Part shown: in pieces, positions 23,301 to 32,300 of the stretch
Layout of the letters: every line of letters begins with the position of its first letter
Numbering within the stretch: the stretch's first letter is position 1
From: Nematopogon swammerdamellus
Taxonomy: Eukaryota; Arthropoda; Insecta; Lepidoptera; Adelidae
Assembly: GCA_946902875.1 (NCBI GenBank)
Contig: OX336340.1
Location: 12,291,566 to 12,355,565 of the forward strand
DNA: 64,000 nt
Direction: 5' to 3'
Notes under the pieces: model-generated
The model's input: only the letters and a program-made list of their open reading frames with translations
Told to the model about the DNA's origin: nothing
Databases searched by the model: none
Translations under genes and position numbers: made by a program

Positions 23301-26300
23301 GATCACGAGGTTACCAAAATGTGGCCCGTCGACTCGAAGATCGTTGTGCCCATAGTCTTTTCGGCGCATGGAATGATAGCAAAGAGCCTCGACGACCACC
23401 TTGAGAGGCTCTCGCTGGGTGGTTGGGTCAAGGGCCAGATCCAGAAGGCAGCCCTGCTGGACACTGCACGCATCGTCCGGAGGTTTTTCTCTTTGGAACC
23501 CGACCATCGGCAGCTTGGGTTCGCCCCGCCGCCGGTGGTGGAAGCTCCATTTATTTTATAATAATTTTATGTATAGTTTTGTATATTTTATGTATAGTTT
23601 TATGTAACATTATTGTAAAATTTTTTTTTTTTTATTGATCAGGATCTTTATTGAACACACAACATTAACAAAAATAATTAAATCTAGACCTAAAAATAAC
23701 TAAATTAACTATAAAAATAAATCTAACTATAAATAAAAATAGTCGTCCATAGGGACCATAGGCATGGTCCCCATGACGGAAGCGGCGTTCCCCCTCTGGA
23801 TCGCCAGGCTGATCCGCTGGTTGAAATACGCCCGAGCACGGCGGTCACCAGACGCGTCAATGAGTAGTAAATATTGTGTCGCTGCGTCAGCGGAATAAGT
23901 AATAAATTGAGACTTTTATCAGACTAATATAAAAACGTGGGGCGCATGTTATTTATTACGCATATTATACGCCCCACGTTTTTATATTAGGCTGATAAAA
24001 GTCTCAATTTATTACTTATTCCTCTGACGCAGCGACACAATGTGCCCTTTGGCATCCGACATGAGAAGACAGCACGCTAGTATTGCACGATTTCTTACCC
24101 AGACGTAAAATCTTAAGAAGGCCCAGGCTTGTGTCCTTATTATTTTCTAGTTTTTTGTACAGCTGTTTTTTTTCTAGTTTTTTATTTTTAATAAAACCGT
24201 TTAACTTAAAAGTTTTTTTACCAATTTTTTTATTTACTCGTTTTTAGTTTGATTTTTGGCTCGTATGATTTATTACGTAAACTCGTCATCCTTTCCAACT
24301 CTCTCATTGCATCTTTGTTACTCGGTTTCTTACCTGTCAATTACTCACAATCTAGCTCCTTAATACATAACCCTTCTAAAGACTTTACGCGACTCAATGC
24401 AACATACGCTTGACCCTCCTCAAATAGTCTGGAGCCCAAATACACGACAGCACGGTCAACAGTACTGCCCTGCATTTTATGGACAATGGAGGCCCATGAC
24501 AAAATTATCGGTAACATCCGTCTCTCAGCTGTTCCATAATTAAACTTTGCTGGAAACTGTATGGCTTTAGGATGGATAAGGTGTCCGCCGTCTCTTTCAA
24601 AATCAATTTGAACAGATGGTATGTCTGTTTCATACTTTTGCGTTCGACAAGTATGGGGCACTCGTCCAAACAAACCAAATGAGCCCAAACTCGAGGGGGT
24701 TACTAGTAACGGTTGAAGAGTTCCACTGTACACCTCCTGACTCCATCATCAGACCCTCTTCGCCAAGTGTATTGGTAAAAGTAAGGGACACTCGCCCAAA
24801 CCAACCCTATGAGCCCAAAATCGAGGGGGTTACTAGTAACGGTTGAAGAGTTCCACTGTACACCTCCTGACTCCATCATCAGACCCTCGTCACCAAGTGT
24901 ATTGGTAGAAGTAAGGGACACTCGTCCAAACCAACTATATGAGCCCAAACTCGAGGGGGTTACTAGTAACCGTTGAAGAGTTCCACTGTACACCTCCTGA
25001 CTCCATCATCAGACCCTCGTCACCAAGTGTAGATAGAAGTATGGGACACTCGTCCAAACCAACAAAATGAGCCCAAACTCGAGGGGGTTACTAGTAACGG
25101 TTGAAGAGTTCCACTGTACACCTCCTGACTCCATCATCAGACCCTCGTCACCAAGTATATTGGTAGAACTATGGGACACTCGTCCAAACCAATCAAATGA
25201 GCCCAAACTCGAGGGGGTTACTAGTAACGGTTGAAGAGTTCCACTGTACACCTCCTGACTCCATCATCAGACCCTCGTCACCAAGTATATTGGTAGAACT
25301 ATGGGACACTCGTCCAAACCAATCAAATGAGCCCAAACTCGAGGGGGTTACTAGTAACGGTTGAAGAGTTCCACTGTACACCTCCTGACTCCATCATCAG
25401 ACCCTCGTCACCAAGTGTATTGGTAGAAGTATGGGACACTCGTCCAAACCAACCATATGAGCCCAAACTCGAGGGGGTTACTAGTAACGGTTGAAGAGTT
25501 CCACTGTACACCTCCTGACTCCATCATCAGACCCTTGTTACCAAGTTGAAATTATCATAATATTGTATTGTCACGAGAACTCAATGTGTGTGCAAAGTTT
25601 CATAAAAATCGGTTCAGTAGAAGTAGTTGAAAAACAAAACAAAGCCACAAATATACGGAGTCAAGCTAAATAAAACCGTTTAAAAACAGAAACCTAAACA
25701 CCAATTTAAATATTTCTAACTTCACTTCAATACAAACTTTAATTTCCTATTTAACCTTCTTATGGTATACATTTTCAAACTCCTTTTTAGTGCTCACTAT
25801 ATATACATAGAAGGATCGATATAAGGAACTCCAATGCAAATGTCATGCTTTAAGATCCACCGGTTTAGGTTGTCGTTGTCTGTCACTAGAGTTTTAGAAC
25901 ACAAATATTATAAACAATAACTATAACTAACTGTATATAAAATTTGATTATTTCTAGGTAGTGGTGGAACATATTACCCCGGCCTGCCTGGGGCACCAGG
26001 AACACCGGGCACGCCCGGAGCACCAGGAGGTCCAGGAGGACCAGGAGGCCCAGGAGGCCCAGGAGGCCCAATTGGACCTCCGAGCCCAGGCGGATACTAC
26101 CCTGGCCAATCTGGATCACCAGGCACACCCGGACAACCAGGAGGTCCAGGAGGACCAGGAGGCCCAGGAGGCCCAGGAGGCCCAAGTGGACATCCAACCC
26201 AAGGCGCATACTACCCTGGATCACAAGGCACACCCGGATCTCCAGGTAAACCCGGAACACCAGGAGGTCCAGGAGGGCCAGGAGGTCCAGGAGGCCCAAG

Positions 26301-29300
26301 CGGACCTCCGGCCCAAGGAGCTTACTACCCTGGTCAACCAGGATTACCAGGCCAACCCGGAACACCAGGCACACCAGGAGGTCCAGGAGGCCCAGGAGGA
26401 CCAGGAGGCCCAAGTGGAAATCCGGCCCAAGGCGCATACTACCCTGGATCACAAGGCACACCCGGGTCACCAGGCAAACCCGGAACTCCAGGAGGTCCAG
26501 GAGCACCAGGCGCACCAGGAACACCAGGAAGACCCAGTGGACCACCGAACCAAGGCGTATACTACCCTGGCCAATCGGGATCAGCAGGCACACCCGGAGC
26601 ACCAGGGGGCCCAGGAGGACCAGGAGGCCCAGGAGGACTAGGAGGCCCAAGTGAACATCCGACACAAGGCACATACTACCCTGATCAAACTGGATCATCA
26701 GGCAAACCCGGAGCACCAGGAGGTCCTGGAGGACCAGGAGGGCCAGGTGGACCTCCGGCCCAAGGTGCATATCACCCTGGTCAACCTGGATCACCAGGTA
26801 CACCCGGAGCACCAGGCACACCCGGAGCACCAGGAGGTCCAGGAGGCCCAGGAGGGCCAGGAGGCCCAAGTGGACCTCCGAACCAAGGTGCGTACTATCC
26901 TAGTCAACCCGGATCACCAGGCAGACCCGGAGCACCAGGGGGTCCAGGGGGTCCAGGAGGACCAGGAGGCCCAGGTGGACCTCCGGCCCAAGGAGCACAC
27001 TATCCTAGTCAACCCGGATCACCAGGCAGACCCGGAGCACCAGGCGGTCCAGGGGGTCCAGGAGGACCAGGAGGCCCCGGTGGGCCTCCAGCCCAAGGAG
27101 CATACTACCCTGGTCAACCAGGATCACCAGGCAAACCTGGAGCACCAGGCACACCCGGAACACCAGGACATCCAGGAGGACCAGGAGGTCCAGGTGGATA
27201 TCCGACCCAAGGCACATACTACCCTGGAAAACCTGGATCACCAGGCACACCCGGATCGCCAGGCACACCAGGAGGTCCAGGAGGCCCAGGAGGACCAGGA
27301 GGCCCAAGTGGAAATCCGGCTCAAGGAGCACATTACCCTGACCAGTCAGGATCACCAAGCAAACCCGGAGCACCAGGCACACCCGGAGCACCAGGAGGTC
27401 CAGGAGGCCCAGGAGGGCCAGGAGGCCCAAGTGGACCTCCGAATCAAGGTGCGTACTATCCTAGCCAACCCGGATCACCAGGCAGACCCGGAGCACCAGG
27501 GGGTCCAGGGGGTCCAGGAGGACCAGGAGGCCCCGGTGGACCTCCAGCCCAAGGATCATACTACCCTGTTCAACCAGGATCACCAGGCAAACCTGGAGCA
27601 CCAGGCACACCCGGATCACCAGGACGTCCAGGAGGACCAGGAGGTCCAGGTGGATATCCGACCCAAGGCACATACTACCCTGGAAAACCTGGATCACCAG
27701 GCACACCCGGATCGCCAGGTACACCAGGAGGTCCAGGAGGCCCAGGAGGACCAGGAGGCCCAAGTGGAAATCCGGCCCAAGGCGCACACTACCCTGGATC
27801 ACAAGGCACACCCGGGTCACCAGGCAAACCCGGAACTCCAGGAGGTCCAGGAGCACCAGGCTCACCAGGAACACCAGGAGGACCAAGTGGACCACCGAAC
27901 CAAGGCGTATACTACCCTGGCCAATCGGGATCGGCAGGCACACCCGGAGCACCAGGGGGCCCAGGAGGACCAGGAGGCCCAGGAGGACCAGGAGGCCCAA
28001 GTGGACATCCGACACAAGGCACATACTACCCTGATCAAACTGGATCATCAGGCAAACCCGGAGCACCAGGAGGTCCTGGAGGACCAGCTGGTTCAGGTGG
28101 ACCTCCCGGAGCACCAGGCACACCCGGAGCACCAGGAGGTCCAGGAGGCCCAGGAGGGCCAGGAGGTCCAAGCGGACCTCCGAACCAAGGTGCGTACTAT
28201 CCTAGTCAACCCGGATCACCAGGCAGACCAGGAGCACCAGGGGGTCCAGGGGGTCCAGGAGGACCAGGAGGCCCAGGCGGACCTCCGGCTCAAGGAGCAC
28301 ATTACCCTGGTCAATCAGGATCACCAAGCAAACCCGGAGCACCAGGCACACCCGGAGCACCAGAAGGTCCAGGAGGCCCAGAAGGGCCAGTAGGCCCAAG
28401 TGGACCTCCGAACCAAGGTGCGTACTATCCTAGCCAACCCGGATCACCAGGCAGACCCGGAGCACCAGGGGGTCCAGGGGGTCCAGGAGGGCCAGGAGGC
28501 CCCGGTGGACCTCCAGCCCAAGGTGCATACTACCCTGGTCAACCAGGATCACCAGGCAAACCTGGAGCACCAGGCACACCCGGAGCACCAGGACGTCCAG
28601 GAGGCCCAGGCGGACCTCCGGCTCAAGGAGCACATTACCCTGGTCAATCAGGATCACCAAGCAAACCCGGAGCGCCAGGCACACCCGGATCACCAGCCAC
28701 ACCGGGAGCACCAGGCACACCCGGAGCAGCAGAAGGTCCAGGAGGCCCAGGAGGGCAAGGAGGCCCAAGTGGACCTCCGAACCAAGGTGCGTACTATCCT
28801 AGCCAACCCGGATCACCAGGCAGACCTGGAGCACCAGGGGGCCCAGGGGGTCCAGGAGGGCCAGGAGGCCCCGGTGGACCTCCAGCCCAAGGAGCATACT
28901 ACCCTGGTCAACCAGGATCACCAGGCAAACCTGGAGCACCAGGCACACCCGGAGCACCAGGACGTCCAGGAGGACCAGGAGGTCCAGGTGGACATCCGAC
29001 CCAAGGCACATACTACCCTGGAAAACCTGGATCACCAGGCACACCCGGATCGCCAGGCACACCCGGAGAACCAGGCACACCCGGAGTACCAGGAGGTCCA
29101 GGAGGACCAGCTGGATATCCGACCCAAGGCGCATACTACCCTGGTCAACCCGGATCACCAGGCTCACCCGGAGCACCAGGAGGTCCAGGAGGACCAGGAG
29201 GTCCAGGAGGTCCAGGTGGATATCCGACCCAAGGCACATACTACCCTGGAAAACCTGGATCACCAGGCACACCCGGAGCACCAGGAGCTCCAGGAGGACC

Positions 29301-32300
29301 AGGAGCCCCAGGGGGATCAGGAGGCACAAGTGGATATCCGACCCAAGGCACATACTATCCCAGCCAACCCGGATCACCAGGCAAACCGGGAGCACCAGGA
29401 AGACCCGGAGAACCAGGAGTTCCAGGAGGACCAGGAGGCCCAGGGGGATCAGGCGGCCCAAGTGGATATCCGACCCAAGGCGCATACTACCCGGGTCAAC
29501 CCGGATCACCAGGTTCACCCGGAGCCCCAGGAGGTCCAGGAGGACCAGGAGGTCCAGGAGGTCCAGGTGAATATCCGACCCAAGGCACATACTACCCTGG
29601 AAAACCTGGATCACCAGGCACACCCGGAGCACCAGGAGGCCCAGGAAGACCTGGAGCCCCAGGGGGATCAGGAGGCTCAAGTGGATATCCGACCCAAGGC
29701 ACGTACTATCCCAGCCAACCCGGATCACCAGGCATACCGGGAGCACCAGGAACACCCGGAGAACCAGGAGGTCCAGGAGGACCAGGAGGGCCAGGGGGAT
29801 CAGGAAGCCCAAGTGCATATCCGACCCAAGGCGCATACTATCCTAGCCAACCTGGATCACCAGGCACACCCGGATCGCCAGGCACACCCGGATCGCCAGG
29901 CACACCCGGAGAACCGGCCACACCCGGTGCACCAGGAGGTCCAGGGGGACCAGCTGGATATCCGATCCAAGGCGCCTACTACCCTGGTCAACCAGGCTCA
30001 CCCGGATCAACAGGAGGTCCAGGAGGACCAGGAGGTCCAGGAGCTCCAGGTGGATATCCGACCGAAGGCACCTTTTACCCTGGAAAACCTGGATCACCAG
30101 GCACACCCGGAACACCAGAAGGTCCAGGAGGACCAGGAGCCCCAGGGGGATCGGGAGGTCCAAGTGGATATCCGACCCAAGGCACGTACTATCCCAGCCA
30201 ACCCGGATCACCAGGCAAACCGGGAGCACCAGGAACACCCGGAGAACCAGGAGGTCCAGGAGGACCAGGAGGCTCAGGGGGATCAGGAGTCCCAAGTGGA
30301 TATCCGACCCAAGGCACGTACTATCCCAGCCAACCTGGATCACCAGGCAAACCGGGAGCACCAGGCACACCCGGAGAACCGGGCTCACCCGGAGCATCAG
30401 GCACACCCGGTGCACCAGGAGGACCGGGAGGTCCAGGAGGTCCAGGAGGGCCAGGAGGCGCAAGTGGACATCCGACCCAAGGCTCATACTACCCTGGTCA
30501 ACCAGGATCATCAGGCAAACCCGGAGCACCAGGCACACCCGGAGCACCAGGCACACCCGGAGCACCAGGCACACCCGGAGCACCAGAAGGTCCTGGAGGT
30601 CTAACAGAACCAGAAGTACCAGGAGGTCCTGGCGGTCCTCCGACTCAAGGCACATACTACCCAGATCAACCCCCAACACCAGGTCCAGCAGGAGGTCCAG
30701 GAGGTCCGGGTGGATCTGGCGGCCCACCTAGTCATGGCCGCCCACCATCTCAAGGCTCATATAAACCAGGCCAGTCAGGATTACCGGGTGAACCAGGCGT
30801 ACCTGGAGGTCCAGGAGGTCCAGGAGGTCCAGGAGGACCAGGAGGGTCAGGGGCACCTCCGACTCAAGGGACATATCAGCCAGGTGAATCTGAATCATCA
30901 GGCACACCTGGAGTACCAGGAGGTCCAGGAGGACCGGGAGGTTCAAGTGGTTCTGGCACCCCTCCGACTCAAGAGACATACTATCCAGGCCAACCCCCGT
31001 CTCCAGGCGCACCAGGAGGAGCAGGAGGTCCCGGTGGACCAGGCGGAACAGGAGGTTCTCCAATTCATGGACGCCCACCAACTCAAGGCTCATATAAACC
31101 AGGCCAGTCAGGAATACCGGGCGGACCAGGCGTACCTGGAGGTCCAGGGGGTACAGGAGGTCCAGGAGGACCAGGAGGACCAGGAGGACCAGGAGCACCT
31201 CCGAATCAAGGGACATATCAACCAAGTCAACCTGAACCATCAGTCACGCCTGAAACACCAGGAGGTCCTGGAGGATTTGGAGGACCAGGTAAATATTATT
31301 TTTAATTATTATATATTGTTTAATACTTAAACCCAGACTTCGGATAATTTTCTTTACAAAAAAATTTTGTATTGAAACTTGGAAGGATTTGCTATGTAAC
31401 GTTCAAGGTTACGTAAGACGCTAGGTGACGCAAGGTTATGTATTAATTTCTCTTAGTTACTATATTTAGCACCTCAAGTTTCACATTGTAGTATGCGTAA
31501 TGTACTAAACCTGATACACTGAATTAAAAGTCTTTGTAATCAGAGAGTAAAATTGTTATCGTGCTCTCAAGCTGTATTATCGATAAAGTAAGCTGTGGAT
31601 ACAGGTAATGTGAATAGTCACTAAAATACTTGTAATAATATTTATAATAAAAAAAGCCGCCAAGTGCGGGTCGGTCTGATGCACCGAGGGTTCCGTACCA
31701 CCATGAATTAATATCTACTAACCCTATTAAAATCAACATTTTAGCTTTTGAAACCTAGGAGAACAGGGGGGGGGGGGGGGGGCGGTCATTTTTTGCATAC
31801 TTTTAGCCATATCATTAAGAAGACCACTGAACTTGTAAAAAAATTATTCAGATTTTTTATTTTATTTCACAGTTAGCTATAAAAATAGCCATTAAAATAC
31901 AAACATCTCCAATACGATTCAATAAAACAATTAATATACCAGCATTAAATGAACTAATATTTTGACAATAAATAAAATATAACAATAAGACTCTAATCCT
32001 AAACCATCTCATCCTAATATAATACTAATAATCTAAGCGCTAATTATAATTTATTATTATTATCATAGAAAAGAATATATTGCAAGTGCCGTGTGGGGCC
32101 GGTACTTAAAAATAATAGCCCCACTGCATTTCTCCCCGTGCATGTCGATAAGGACAAGATGCCGTGCATAAGGGCGACAGGCAAGCCACCTTACACCTTG
32201 GCACGGTCATTCCACCTAGTCAGGCAGTACAGGCTTACTTGCTGCCTCATAGTTATCTTGTCCGAATACTTTGCTAAACGTGGTGGTCGGTGTTGTGCTG

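Larger units (their letters stand above)
23875..25670. mobile_element. Composite Helitron-like unit, copy 2
   Basis: It has the same order and the same tail as copy 1 (10898-13550): palindrome (left arm truncated, 23875-23940; right arm 23977-24235), PIF1 fragment (24341-24640, minus strand) and seven 130-bp units (about 24650-25546), then the tail ATCATAATATTGTATTGTCA. It sits in intron 4 of the cuticular gene. Array length (7 against 12 units) and small helicase indels distinguish the copies. Confidence 0.75.
22598..25957. other. Intron 4 of the cuticular gene, stack of mobile elements
   Basis: In order: a MITE-like repeat (22618-22920), an R2-like retrotransposon C-terminus (22923-23561), the 3' end of another non-LTR element in reverse (23622-23870), and composite unit copy 2 (23875-25670). 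About 290 bp of plain AT-rich sequence precedes the acceptor TATTTCTAG. Confidence 0.75.

Noticed and set aside
26651..30604. Two long plus-strand open frames (580 and 734 codons, Gln/Glu/His/Asp-rich) and several Leu-rich minus-strand frames
   Set aside because: They are out-of-frame and antisense readings of the Gly-X-Pro repeat exon. Only the Gly-X-Pro frame agrees with the splice phases on both sides.
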